DNA of 64,000 nt from Acidobacteriota bacterium (GTDB taxonomy: Bacteria > Acidobacteriota > Terriglobia > Acidiferrales > UBA7541), in contig JABCZF010000022.1 of the NCBI GenBank assembly GCA_013289825.1, positions 1-64,000 of the forward strand, written 5' to 3'. The translations under genes and the position numbers were made by a program. Every line of letters starts with the position of its first letter. Position 1 is the stretch's first letter. This document shows positions 1-8,336 of this stretch, one piece after another. The notes under the pieces are model-generated. The model was given only the letters and a program-made list of their open reading frames with translations, had not been told where the DNA came from and did not search any database.

Positions 1-123
1 AATTACACTGCCCGAGCGTCTGGAGCCGCTACGAATTCAAAAATGTAGTGAAAACTCAGCCATAGCCTAGACTGATTTGAAAGGACTTAACCCGCTTTTG
101 GCCCTCTCAGTGACGAACCTGGG
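1..123. other. Left edge, no gene assigned
   Basis: No complete gene is visible. On the + strand one frame is open from the edge and ends at a TAG at 67-69, reading like a short C-terminal tail (WSRYEFKNVV then KTQP), so this may be the last codons of a gene cut off by the window. That is too short to identify. The rest is the intergenic space downstream of tag. Confidence 0.3.
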
Positions 124-708
124 CTAGCTTTGCGCGACCTGCTTGAAGCGGAAGCAACCGACCAGATGGTCGTTCACCAGCCCGGTCGCCTGCATCAGCG
201 CATAGACAATCGTCGGGCCTACGAACCGGAAGCCGCGCCGCTTTAAATCTTTGCTCAACGCGGCGGCCAGTGGAGTGACGGCCGGCACTTCTTGGTGTCG
301 CTTCCATTTGTTCCGAACCGGCGAACCGCCCACGAACCGCCAGATGTATTTGTCGAACTTTCCAAACTCTTCCTGCACCGCCAGGAAGGCCTTTGCGTTT
401 GTCACCGCCGCCGCAATTTTCAGGCGGTTGCGGATGATCCCGGGATCGGCCAAAAGCTCGCGCGATTTCCTGGCGTCAAACCGGGCCACTTTTTCGGGAT
501 CAAACCCGGCGTAAACTCTCTGGTAGCGCTCCCGCTTTTGCAAAATTGTGTCCCAGCTCAAACCAGCTTGCGCGCCCTCCAGAATCAGGAACTCGAACCA
601 GCGCTTGTCGTCGTGCACGGGCACTCCCCATTCCTTGTCGTGGTAAGGAATGTTCAGTGCATTGCTGGCCCAGCGGCATCGCGCCACTTCGCGCTTCGAT
701 TTCCCCAT
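124..708 (-). CDS. tag: DNA-3-methyladenine glycosylase I
   Basis: This base-excision repair glycosylase removes 3-methyladenine from alkylated DNA in the cytoplasm. The protein has the family signature throughout: CRWA near the N-terminus, YHDKEWGVP, then the LEGAQAGLSW block carrying the glutamate used in base recognition, and the C-terminal region GFRFVGPTIVYALMQATGLVNDH that includes zinc-binding and helix-hairpin-helix-like parts. At 194 residues it matches the usual Tag length. I chose the ATG at 708 over an upstream ATG at 750 because a GGAGG lies just before it, and because the upstream 14 codons run into the strong hairpin that ends trxA. It lies downstream of trxA on the same strand, but that hairpin suggests separate transcription. 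Confidence 0.93.
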   Translation of the reverse strand: MGKSKREVARCRWASNALNIPYHDKEWGVPVHDDKRWFEFLILEGAQAGLSWDTILQKRERYQRVYAGFDPEKVARFDARKSRELLADPGIIRNRLKIAAAVTNAKAFLAVQEEFGKFDKYIWRFVGGSPVRNKWKRHQEVPAVTPLAAALSKDLKRRGFRFVGPTIVYALMQATGLVNDHLVGCFRFKQVAQS

Positions 709-745
709 CCCATCCTCCGAAGGTGATTCGCGCCCCGACAGAAAT

Positions 746-776
746 AGCACGGCCCGCTAAATTAGCGGGCCGTGCT
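746..776 (-). terminator. Strong hairpin at the end of trxA
   Basis: This is an almost perfect inverted repeat of about 15 bp (AGCACGGCCCGCTAA and its complement) with almost no loop. On the minus strand it is followed by a weak T-rich run. It lies 32 bp after the trxA stop and just upstream of the tag start. The stem is very stable, so it probably ends trxA transcription or protects its 3' end. Confidence 0.65.
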
Positions 777-808
777 GCATTCCAATTTTTCTCAGACCCG
801 GTGCGCAA

Positions 809-1144
809 TTAACCCATGTGCCGGTCCAGGGCCTTGGTGATCTGATCCTTCGGCACCGCGCCGACGATTTGCTCCACCACTTGCCCGTCCTTAAAGACCA
901 GCAGGGTGGGAATGCCGCGAATACCATAGCGAGTCGAAGAATTCATCGCTTCGTCCACGTTCAACTTGGTCACCTTGAGTTTGCCCGCGTAGTCCTGCGC
1001 AATTTCCGCAACGGTGGGCGCCAGCATGTGACACGGGCGGCACCATTCCGCCCAAAAATCAACCATGACGGGCTGCGACTTGCTAGCCGTCAGCACTTCG
1101 GTATCGAAGTTTCCGTCATTCACCGCAAGAATGTTGTCAGCCAT
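809..1144 (-). CDS. trxA: Thioredoxin
   Basis: This is a small cytoplasmic disulfide reductase of 111 residues. It has the thioredoxin fold with FWAEWCRPC as the active site and the cis-proline loop GIPTLLVF. The dipeptide between the two cysteines is Arg-Pro instead of the usual Gly-Pro, a variant seen in thioredoxin paralogues that may shift redox potential. The ATG at 1144 (MADNILAV) gives the normal family length. An upstream TTG would add nine residues with no homology. It follows glgA by 48 bp on the same strand, so the two may be co-transcribed. Confidence 0.93.
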   Translation of the reverse strand: MADNILAVNDGNFDTEVLTASKSQPVMVDFWAEWCRPCHMLAPTVAEIAQDYAGKLKVTKLNVDEAMNSSTRYGIRGIPTLLVFKDGQVVEQIVGAVPKDQITKALDRHMG

Positions 1145-1191
1145 AACCTTTGTATCCTCTTTGGGCTGCAACTAGGCAGCCACTTTCCTGA

Positions 1192-2658
1192 TTAGTTAGA
1201 TGCGGGAACTGTGGATTGGTTTCTTGCCGCCCTGGCAGCCTCATATAGTTTCGCATATTCTGCCGCCGAGGTGTTCCACGAAAAATCTTTGGCCATCCCA
1301 TTCATTTGAATACGCTTCCAGATGCCTTCCTCGGAGTAATAGTGCAACGCCCGGCGAATCACGTGTAAAAGCGCGTCGCCCGAATACTCGGAAAACTTGA
1401 ACCCGCTGCCCGTGCCATGTTCCAGGTCGAACATTTCAATGGTGTCGTCGAGCCCGCCGGTGGCGCGGACAATCGGCACCGTCCCATAGCGCAGGCTGTA
1501 AATCTGATTCAAACCGCAAGGCTCGTATCGCGACGGCATCAAGAACATGTCAGAACCCGCTTCGACCAGATGAGCGAGCGCATTGTCGTATGCGATCTTC
1601 ACTCCCACGCGGCCGGGAAAATCTATCGCCAGGGCGCGGAACAATTCCTCATAGCGGCGGTCTCCCGTTCCGAGGACTGCCAGCAAAGCATCCTCATGCA
1701 TGAGATCCGGGGCAATGGCGGCGATGAGATCGAAACCTTTCTGATCGGCGAACCGCGAGACAATTCCGATCACCGGCCGGTTCGGATGGTCAAGCAATAG
1801 GTGAAACTCTTCGGCAAGCTTCTCTTTGCAAACCTTTTTCCCTTCCAGATTTTTGGCGGAAAACTTTGCCGGGATCAGCGTGTCGCGCTCCGGACTCCAG
1901 GCCGAATAATCCACTCCATTGAGAATTCCCACCAGACGGCTGGCGCGCGAACGAATCACGCCATCCAGTCCAAACCCGAATTCAGGCGTTTGAATCTCCT
2001 GTGCGTATTTGCGGCTGACAGTCGTCAGGTAATCCGAATAAATCAGACCGCCCTTCAGGAAATTGGCGTTGCCGAAAAATTCAATCCCTCCGGGATGAAA
2101 CAACCCTTGCGGAATCCCCGCGCGTGCCAGCGATTCCGGGGAAAAGACGCCGTGGTAGCCGATATTGTGGATCGTGAACACCACGGGGATGTCCTTCACC
2201 ACCGGATCGTCGGCATAGGACGAGCGCAGAAGAGCCGGCACCATCGCCGTCTGCCAGTCATGACAATGAAAAATATCCGGCGTCCAAATGTGCTTGGCCA
2301 TTTCGATCGTGGCACGGGAAAACTCTGTAAAGCGCTCGGCATTGTCGGGAAATTCGCGGTTTTTGTCGCCGTAAATGCCGTCGCGATCAAAATAGAAAGG
2401 GTCTTCGAGAAAAAAGTATCGAACTCCGCGCAGCACCGCGCCGTTGGTGATTGCCGGGAAGCGCAGTCGCGTTCCTTGCGGAATAGTCAGACTGGGCATC
2501 ACCACCGACGTGGATTTCACCCCGCGATACTTCGGCAGAAACACAGCCACTTCATGGCCCAACTTCACCAAAGCGCGCGGCAATGCCTCCACCACGTCGG
2601 CCAGGCCACCGGTCTTCGCGTAGGGCAATGCTTCCGAAGCTGCAAAGAGAATGCGCAT
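1192..2658 (-). CDS. glgA: Glycogen synthase (ADP-glucose type, GT5)
   Basis: It transfers glucose from ADP-glucose to the growing alpha-1,4-glucan of glycogen. The N-terminal Rossmann domain begins MRILFAASEALPYAKTGGL, where the KTGGL loop binds the ADP-glucose phosphates. The C-terminal domain has the GT-B donor site PSRYEPCGLNQIYSLRYG and the following TGGLDDT. The length of 488 residues is normal for bacterial GlgA. The gene stands alone here: no glgB, glgC or glgP is in the window. Downstream on the same strand is trxA. Confidence 0.96.
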   Translation of the reverse strand: MRILFAASEALPYAKTGGLADVVEALPRALVKLGHEVAVFLPKYRGVKSTSVVMPSLTIPQGTRLRFPAITNGAVLRGVRYFFLEDPFYFDRDGIYGDKNREFPDNAERFTEFSRATIEMAKHIWTPDIFHCHDWQTAMVPALLRSSYADDPVVKDIPVVFTIHNIGYHGVFSPESLARAGIPQGLFHPGGIEFFGNANFLKGGLIYSDYLTTVSRKYAQEIQTPEFGFGLDGVIRSRASRLVGILNGVDYSAWSPERDTLIPAKFSAKNLEGKKVCKEKLAEEFHLLLDHPNRPVIGIVSRFADQKGFDLIAAIAPDLMHEDALLAVLGTGDRRYEELFRALAIDFPGRVGVKIAYDNALAHLVEAGSDMFLMPSRYEPCGLNQIYSLRYGTVPIVRATGGLDDTIEMFDLEHGTGSGFKFSEYSGDALLHVIRRALHYYSEEGIWKRIQMNGMAKDFSWNTSAAEYAKLYEAARAARNQSTVPASN

Positions 2659-2828
2659 AAGTTCAGTGCGAAATTCCTACGCTATCGGAGGGCTTGCCCA
2701 GCGTCAACCGGATTCCTCGCTCCGTTTTAGCCGGGTTTCCTGTTCCTGTGCCGGACGACAAGATAAACGAACTGAGTCAATTGGAGGACTAATTGGACGG
2801 GCGGTCGGCGGCCATTCTGCGGAACGCC

Positions 2829-3449
2829 TCACCGGCTCCACGGGTGCATTCGGGGAATCCAGCGCGGCACGTTCCTACAGTATTCCTCATAATCCGGGCC
2901 AAACATTTTCCTGAGCGTCGGCTCTTCGTAGAGGCGTAGAAACAGCGCTACCGCCGCGATGGCGAGGAGGGCCACGGCAAGTGCTTCACGGCTCGCCTTC
3001 CCAAACACAACCCACAAACCCATCCAGCCGGCGAAGAAGCCCACGTACATCGGGTTTCTTACATAGCGGTAAAATCCCACGACAACGAGGCTTTGAGGAG
3101 GAGCGAACGGCGCGGGTGTTCCGCCCCCGGTACGCCCAAAATCCCAGATACATTTTAGCGCCACGGAGAAACCCAGCACGGACGGCACTGCTCCGATCCA
3201 TCGCCATCGCGCCGCGCCAACCGCGGTGACGTCAAATCCCAGCCAGGCAGGCAGCAGCCAGAACCACAGCGCGAAGAACGAAGCTCCCACGGCCAACGAG
3301 GCCACGGTTGTCAACCAATTCCTACCGTTTGATTTCAGGAAAGGCCCGCCGGCCACGACCAGTTCCCTCTGGCCCGAAGTATGAGCCGACTGTGAATCGC
3401 CAGCAACACAAAGATCCGCGGGCAACGTCCATCGAATAGGTAGTGTCAC
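2829..3449 (-). CDS. Isoprenylcysteine methyltransferase-like membrane protein
   Basis: This 206-residue integral membrane protein belongs to the ICMT/phospholipid N-methyltransferase superfamily, SAM-dependent enzymes with several transmembrane helices. The sequence shows hydrophobic segments from about residue 45, then the conserved C-terminal block FYRYVRNPMYVGFF, followed by a membrane pair and EEPTLRKMFGPDYEEYCRNVPRW, which is the usual SAM- and substrate-binding tail. Its substrate cannot be read from the sequence. Bacterial members are often annotated only by family. The start is uncertain: the first 35 residues are not membrane-like and an internal start is possible. It is divergent from rsmA. 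Confidence 0.75.
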   Translation of the reverse strand: MTLPIRWTLPADLCVAGDSQSAHTSGQRELVVAGGPFLKSNGRNWLTTVASLAVGASFFALWFWLLPAWLGFDVTAVGAARWRWIGAVPSVLGFSVALKCIWDFGRTGGGTPAPFAPPQSLVVVGFYRYVRNPMYVGFFAGWMGLWVVFGKASREALAVALLAIAAVALFLRLYEEPTLRKMFGPDYEEYCRNVPRWIPRMHPWSR

Positions 3450-3521
3450 GGATTCTGCGTCCCATGGTCACTGCGATCCGCAGGTTGTGGAACTGCTGGT
3501 AGACTGGCAGAATTCACACTC

Positions 3522-4373
3522 ATGGCCCGACAGAAACTTGGACAGCACTTCCTGAGCGATGCCGGCTGGCGCGAAAAAATCGCCCGCGCGATTCGCGTTC
3601 AGTCGCACGGCATGGAAAGTCCGCCTGATCCCGCCGACCAGGACTATTGTTGGATTGAAATCGGGGCTGGCCATGGAGAGATGACCGAGTATCTGGTTAG
3701 CAGCGGCGCTCCGGTTTACGCTATCGAACTGGATGCGTCACTCGTCAAGCGGCTTGAGCATCTCGCCGAGAAGCACCCGAATCTCGCCGTCGTTCCCGGC
3801 GATGTTCTCGAAACCGACTTGCGTGCTCTTGCGGCCGGCCGGCGCATGCGCCTCTATGGCAACCTCCCGTATTACATCACTTCGCCGATCCTGCACCGTT
3901 TCTTTTCGTTTGCCGATCAGATCGAGGAAATCCACATCGTGATCCAATTGGAAGTGGCCCTGCGCGTGGCGGCCCAGCCCGGCAACAAGGATTATGGCTA
4001 TCTTTCCGTCGCCACGCAGTTCTACACGCGGCCGGAGTTCGTCCTTGAGCTCCCGCCCGGGGCGTTCAGTCCCCCGCCCGAAGTTGCCTCGGCGCTCGTC
4101 ACACTCCGCCTTCCGGGCCCCGGCGCGAAATCCGGTGTCAGCAATGCCGGCGATTTTCTGGAATTTGTGAAGTCTTGCTTTGGGCAGAAACGAAAAACGC
4201 TGTCGAACAATCTCCGGCACGTCGCCAAGCCGCACTATATTCGTGAATTGTTGAAGGGATTGAACCTGAGAGAAGATGCGCGCGCCGAACAGCTCAGCAT
4301 CGCGGAATTTGCCGCCGTCTACCGCGCTATTTCTTCAGCGAATCCAGCAGCCGGTCCGGATAGTCGGACATAA
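3522..4373 (+). CDS. rsmA: 16S rRNA (adenine1518/1519-N6)-dimethyltransferase
   Basis: It dimethylates two adjacent adenines in the 3' terminal helix of 16S rRNA, a late step of 30S assembly. The start is MARQKLGQHFLSD, the classic KsgA N-terminus. The SAM site IEIGAGHGEMTEYL is near residue 45 and the catalytic NLPYYITSPI near residue 115. The protein has 283 residues, as expected. Its 3' end overlaps the 3' end of the convergent phosphodiesterase gene by 47 bp, so the two transcripts are complementary there. Confidence 0.95.
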   Translation: MARQKLGQHFLSDAGWREKIARAIRVQSHGMESPPDPADQDYCWIEIGAGHGEMTEYLVSSGAPVYAIELDASLVKRLEHLAEKHPNLAVVPGDVLETDLRALAAGRRMRLYGNLPYYITSPILHRFFSFADQIEEIHIVIQLEVALRVAAQPGNKDYGYLSVATQFYTRPEFVLELPPGAFSPPPEVASALVTLRLPGPGAKSGVSNAGDFLEFVKSCFGQKRKTLSNNLRHVAKPHYIRELLKGLNLREDARAEQLSIAEFAAVYRAISSANPAAGPDSRT

Positions 4374-5040
4374 TCCCGTCCACGCCCGCGGCTTCGAGCA
4401 ACCGCATGTGCGCGGGCGAATTGACGGTCCAGCAGACCACCTGCAGGTCCCGCTTGTGCGCTTCTTTCAGGAAATTCGGGGTCATCAGGTCGCCACGCAC
4501 CGCCACTTGCCGGGCTCCGATTTCCAGCGCCTTTTCGAATGGATTCTCGATCTGCCCATCGTGCAGCAGGCCGGTCATCAGAGTGGGCTCCAGCTTCCGC
4601 AATCCCTCCAGAATTCCCGGGTCAAACGAGATGACCACAATTCGGGGAATCTCTCCGGACTCGCGCAAGTTGCTGATCAGCGCGTGTTCCCCACCCCAGA
4701 ATCCGTTGGGTTTCAACTCCAGGTAGAACACGACGTCATGCTTGCGCGCGAACTCCAAAACCTCCACCAGCGTTGGCACACGCTCCCCGATGAATTCGCT
4801 GGCAAACCACGACCCTGCATCGAGCTTGCGGATTTCCGACAGCGGCAACTGGTGCACATCGCCGTGGCCGCTGGTGGTCCGGTCCAGGGTGGAGTCATGA
4901 ATAGCGACAAAATGGGCGTCCCGCGTCAGATGCAGGTCGGTCTCGATGAACGTTACGCCCTGCGAGACCGCGCGGCGAAATGCCGCCAGCGTATTTTCCG
5001 GAGCATAGCCTGAAGCACCGCGATGCGCGATGGCCAACAC
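4327..5040 (-). CDS. ugpQ: Glycerophosphodiester phosphodiesterase
   Basis: It hydrolyses glycerophosphodiesters to sn-glycerol-3-phosphate and an alcohol. It begins directly with the family motif AHRGASGYAPENT (first catalytic histidine), followed by the metal-binding ETDLHLTRD and the second histidine in AIHDSTLDRTT. The TIM-barrel ends with VDGIMSDYPDRLL. At 237 residues it has no signal peptide, so it fits the cytoplasmic UgpQ type better than periplasmic GlpQ. The start is a GTG at 5040. The product glycerol-3-phosphate could feed glpD in this window, but the genes are 23 kb apart. Confidence 0.9.
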   Translation of the reverse strand: MLAIAHRGASGYAPENTLAAFRRAVSQGVTFIETDLHLTRDAHFVAIHDSTLDRTTSGHGDVHQLPLSEIRKLDAGSWFASEFIGERVPTLVEVLEFARKHDVVFYLELKPNGFWGGEHALISNLRESGEIPRIVVISFDPGILEGLRKLEPTLMTGLLHDGQIENPFEKALEIGARQVAVRGDLMTPNFLKEAHKRDLQVVCWTVNSPAHMRLLEAAGVDGIMSDYPDRLLDSLKK

Positions 5041-5210
5041 TGAAAAGCGTCCTCCCGGGGCAATCGAGCAAAGAACTGGGAGAAGGAGAGCGCGATTCCC
5101 TGTCGTATGCTAACACCGACGGAACTTCCGCAGGGAACATACAGACACCGCTGGTGCGCGAAGCGAAACAATGTGCCAAGTTCCGCGTCACGTTTGATAA
5201 TCTTGGATAT

Positions 5211-5798
5211 ATGCACCGAGCAAGCTGCCGAACGTTCGCCCTTTTGCTGGCAAATTGTCCAATTCTGGCCGGGCCGTCCCTGCATGCGCAGCATCCGCCA
5301 GCCGCGAAACCTGTAATCGCCGAACCCAAGACCGAGGAAAGCCAGCTCTCCCACGAAATCCGGCACCAGCTTATTGTGCTTCCTTATTATTCCGTCTTTG
5401 ACTACATAACTTTCGCGCTCGACGGCGACAAAGTCACCCTCACCGGTTATGTTCTACGTCCCACACTCCGGACTGATGCCGAGGTAGCCGTAAAAAGCCT
5501 CGAAGGCGTTTCTTCCGTCAAGAACCTAGTCGAAGTGTTGCCCAAATCTCCCACCGACGACGATTCTCGCCGCGCCGTATACCGCGCCGTTTTCGAGGAT
5601 TCCACGTTGCAGCGTTACGCGGTTTCGGAAGTTCCCGTGATCCACATCATTCTCAGAAACGGAGAGGTCACCCTTGAAGGCGCGGTTGCGACCGAAGCGG
5701 AAAAGAATCTTGCCTCCACGCGCGCCTCCGGCGTCTCCGGCATTTCCAGCGTAAAAAACAATATCTCCATACACGCGAAGGGCGCTCCCGCCAACTAG
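5211..5798 (+). CDS. Secreted protein with two BON domains
   Basis: This 195-residue protein has an N-terminal signal peptide (hydrophobic stretch FALLLANCPILAGPSLHA) and two BON modules at roughly residues 45-110 and 115-185. Both show the pattern of a beta strand with VTLTG or VTLEG followed by a helix and GVSSVKN or GISSVKN. BON domains are associated with the periplasm and are thought to bind phospholipid or peptidoglycan. The specific role is unknown. I chose the ATG at 5211 because the longer frame upstream overlaps the divergent phosphodiesterase gene and adds no signal-like sequence. Confidence 0.8.
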   Translation: MHRASCRTFALLLANCPILAGPSLHAQHPPAAKPVIAEPKTEESQLSHEIRHQLIVLPYYSVFDYITFALDGDKVTLTGYVLRPTLRTDAEVAVKSLEGVSSVKNLVEVLPKSPTDDDSRRAVYRAVFEDSTLQRYAVSEVPVIHIILRNGEVTLEGAVATEAEKNLASTRASGVSGISSVKNNISIHAKGAPAN

Positions 5799-5842
5799 CC
5801 AGCCGCCGCAAACTGTCGCAAAATAGTCAGGGAGCAAATATC

Positions 5843-6292
5843 TTGGCTCAACCCAGAGATCCGTACACGAATCAGGGCGACGGGCGTGACACCCCGGCCC
5901 GCCAGAAACTTGTCGCACTGCGGCAGGCGCTTCTTCGTTTGCACAAAACCCTGCTGGACATGGAGCGGCGCGATTATGAGAAAGCCCGCGGTGTTGTCAC
6001 CACCGGCGAGCTCTTCCGCCTGGTTGTGGACGACCCGCAATTTGCGTGGCTGCACAATATTTCCGAGTTCGTCGTGCGCATCGACGAAGCACTGGCAAGC
6101 GATGAGGGCGTAACAGAAGAGGATGCCCGCGTCCCCATCGCGCTGGCGCGAAAACTGTTCGCGCCCACGGAAACCGGTGACGGTTTTCAGAAACAATACT
6201 TCTACGCGATCCAGCGCGACCCGGCGGTCGTGATGGAACACGCGGAACTCGTCCGGCTGTTCAACAATGAACCCCCCGACGCCGAGGGCTAG
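5843..6292 (+). CDS. Conserved-looking small helical protein of unknown function
   Basis: The product of 149 residues is soluble, largely helical and charged. It starts with a TTG at 5843, preceded by GGAG at 5831. Visible features are a basic helix ARQKLVALRQALLRLHKTLLD, then a segment ending FAWLHNISEFVVRIDEAL. I do not recognise the family with certainty. It looks like the small proteins annotated only as hypothetical in acidobacteria. It lies between two secreted-protein genes in the same direction, so it may share their transcript. Confidence 0.7.
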   Translation: MAQPRDPYTNQGDGRDTPARQKLVALRQALLRLHKTLLDMERRDYEKARGVVTTGELFRLVVDDPQFAWLHNISEFVVRIDEALASDEGVTEEDARVPIALARKLFAPTETGDGFQKQYFYAIQRDPAVVMEHAELVRLFNNEPPDAEG

Positions 6293-6419
6293 TCCTATGT
6301 TCCCCCCGCGGAGGAATTCTCCGCCGGCGGCTTTTCGCATCTCGCCAAAGGGCTCGGGTTGGCCTACACTACCCGGATCTGGCGGAATCCATTGGACCCC
6401 TGGGGGGCCAAGGAGTCTC

Positions 6420-7064
6420 ATGACGGACAAAAACCCGGTCTGGCGCGATCCCCGTGCCGTGATTCGTCTCATTTTCGCAACGCTGGCTCTGGTCTCGGGC
6501 CTTGCGCACTCCGTCTCCGCGAAAACCACCATTGATTTCGATCCCAGAATCGACTTTTCCAGATTCAAGACCTTCGCGTACATCGGCGGGGTGGAAAACC
6601 TGGTGGCGATCCAGATGAATCCCGACCTGATCAACATTCGATTCCACCGCATGGTGGTGCGCGAGCTTGAAAAAAAAGGCCTGCATGAAGTGAATCCGGG
6701 ACAGAATCCCGACCTCCTCGTGCGCTACTGGGCCAACCCGGAAACGCAGGTGGACGTCGCGGTCATGGGCAACTGGGGGCCTTATGGACCGTATATCGGA
6801 AATGATTGGGCCCCTGTTTATAACGCGGTGACGTCGAGCAGCCACCATATGGGCACGCTGATCCTTGACTTGATCGATCCCAGAGCCAAAGCGCTGGTGT
6901 GGCGTGCCTATCTGGTTCGCAAAATGAGCGATCCGGACAAGGATCCGAAAAAAGCCGAGGACGAATTCAGCGACGGTTTCAAGAGTTATCCGCCTTCTGA
7001 CAGGGAAAAGGAAGAGAAGCGCCAGGAGCGCGCAAGAGAGGCGCAGTCGAAGAGGCCTTCTTGA
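6420..7064 (+). CDS. DUF4136 lipoprotein-like secreted protein
   Basis: This 214-residue protein has a signal segment (VIRLIFATLALVSGLAHSVSA) followed by a mature part starting with DFDPRIDFSRFKTFAY, the typical opening of DUF4136 proteins. It continues with NPDLLVRYW and LILDLIDPRAKALVWRAY, also family-like. These proteins are periplasmic or envelope-associated and their function is not known. The ATG at 6420 is preceded by AGGAG at 6411. The longer open frame upstream overlaps the preceding gene and lacks a signal peptide. The C-terminus is a charged, probably helical tail rich in Lys, Glu and Arg. Confidence 0.82.
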   Translation: MTDKNPVWRDPRAVIRLIFATLALVSGLAHSVSAKTTIDFDPRIDFSRFKTFAYIGGVENLVAIQMNPDLINIRFHRMVVRELEKKGLHEVNPGQNPDLLVRYWANPETQVDVAVMGNWGPYGPYIGNDWAPVYNAVTSSSHHMGTLILDLIDPRAKALVWRAYLVRKMSDPDKDPKKAEDEFSDGFKSYPPSDREKEEKRQERAREAQSKRPS

Positions 7065-7157
7065 TCATCGGATTCGTGCAATTTTCCGCGGAATCGTGTA
7101 ACTTCCCGCTCAGACGCGATTCCTAGCGGAATGGCGGCACCAATACTGGAGACCCTC

Positions 7158-8336
7158 ATGGCTACACCTGCGCTGAATAAAGAAGAAGCTGTTCGCGAGC
7201 GCTATGCGGAGGGCGCGAAAAAGACCGAAGCCTCGCTGTGTTGCCCGGCCAACTATGACCCCGCTCTGCTGAAAGCCATTCCAGAGGAAGTTCTCTCGAT
7301 CGATTACGGCTGTGGCGATCCGACCAGATATGTTCAAGCGGGCGACACCGTTCTCGACCTCGGCTCTGGCTCCGGCAAGAATTGCTTCCTCGCCTGCCAG
7401 ATTGCCGGTCCCACTGGACGCGTCTTCGGCGTGGATATGACGGACGCTATGCTGGAAGTCGCGCAGCGCAATGCGCCGGAAGTGGCGCGGCGGCTGGGTT
7501 ACGCCAACGTGGAATTCCGCAAAGGGAAAATCCAGGATCTGCGCCTCGACATGGCGGAAGTGGATGCCTGGCTCAGCGAACATCCCGTACGGGCTGCGGA
7601 AGATCTGGCGAAACTCGAATCCACGATGAGCGAACAGCGGGCGGCTCGGCCGCTCGTTCCCGATGCTTCTGTGGATGTCGTGATTTCCAACTGCGTTTTG
7701 AACCTGGTCCGTCCCGAGGATAAGAAACAACTGTTCACGGAAATTTTTCGGGTCCTGAAACGCGGCGGACGCGTAGTTATTTCAGACATCGTTTCCGACG
7801 AAGACATTCCCGCCCATCTCCAGCAGAATGCCGAACTGTGGAGCGGGTGTATCTCCGGCGCTTTCCGCGAAGACCTCTTTCTCGACGCCTTCGAAAACGC
7901 GGGATTCTACGGCATGGAAATCCTGGAGCGCCAGCAAGAACCATGGCGCACCGTGGAAGGCATCGAATTTCGCAGCGTGACCGTCGCCGCCTACAAGGGC
8001 AAACAGGGCGAATGCTGGGAACACAAGCAGGCCGTCATTTATAAGGGACCGTTCCGCCAGGTGGTTGACGATGACGGACATGTGCTTCGCCGCGGAATGC
8101 GCGTCGCCGTCTGCGAAAAAACCTTCAATCTTTATTCGCAGGCTCCGTACCGTGATTCCTTCGCGCTCGTGCCGCCGCTCGTTTCGGTAACCAAAGAGGA
8201 CGCCAAACCTTTCCCATGCAACAGCGGCACGCTGTTGCGGAATCCGCGCGAGACGAAGGGCGAAGACTATTCCCTCACCACGGAAGCCCCGGCGGATTGC
8301 TGCTCTCCGGGCGATCGAAAGAGCGGGTGCTGCTGA
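7158..8336 (+). CDS. arsM: Arsenite methyltransferase
   Basis: It is a SAM-dependent As(III) methyltransferase that makes mono- and dimethylarsenicals. The SAM motif LDLGSGSGKN is followed by GVDMTDAMLEVA. Three cysteines typical of ArsM are present in DYGCGDP, SNCVLNL and SGCISGAF. A roughly 35-residue insert lies between the SAM motif and the second cysteine. The C-terminus ends with two cysteine pairs (DCCSPGDRKSGCC), probably extra As(III) binding sites. I chose the ATG at 7158 (GGAG 7 bp upstream) over 7131, which has no ribosome site. The stop overlaps the arsS start as TGATG, showing translational coupling and a joint pathway. Confidence 0.88.
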   Translation: MATPALNKEEAVRERYAEGAKKTEASLCCPANYDPALLKAIPEEVLSIDYGCGDPTRYVQAGDTVLDLGSGSGKNCFLACQIAGPTGRVFGVDMTDAMLEVAQRNAPEVARRLGYANVEFRKGKIQDLRLDMAEVDAWLSEHPVRAAEDLAKLESTMSEQRAARPLVPDASVDVVISNCVLNLVRPEDKKQLFTEIFRVLKRGGRVVISDIVSDEDIPAHLQQNAELWSGCISGAFREDLFLDAFENAGFYGMEILERQQEPWRTVEGIEFRSVTVAAYKGKQGECWEHKQAVIYKGPFRQVVDDDGHVLRRGMRVAVCEKTFNLYSQAPYRDSFALVPPLVSVTKEDAKPFPCNSGTLLRNPRETKGEDYSLTTEAPADCCSPGDRKSGCC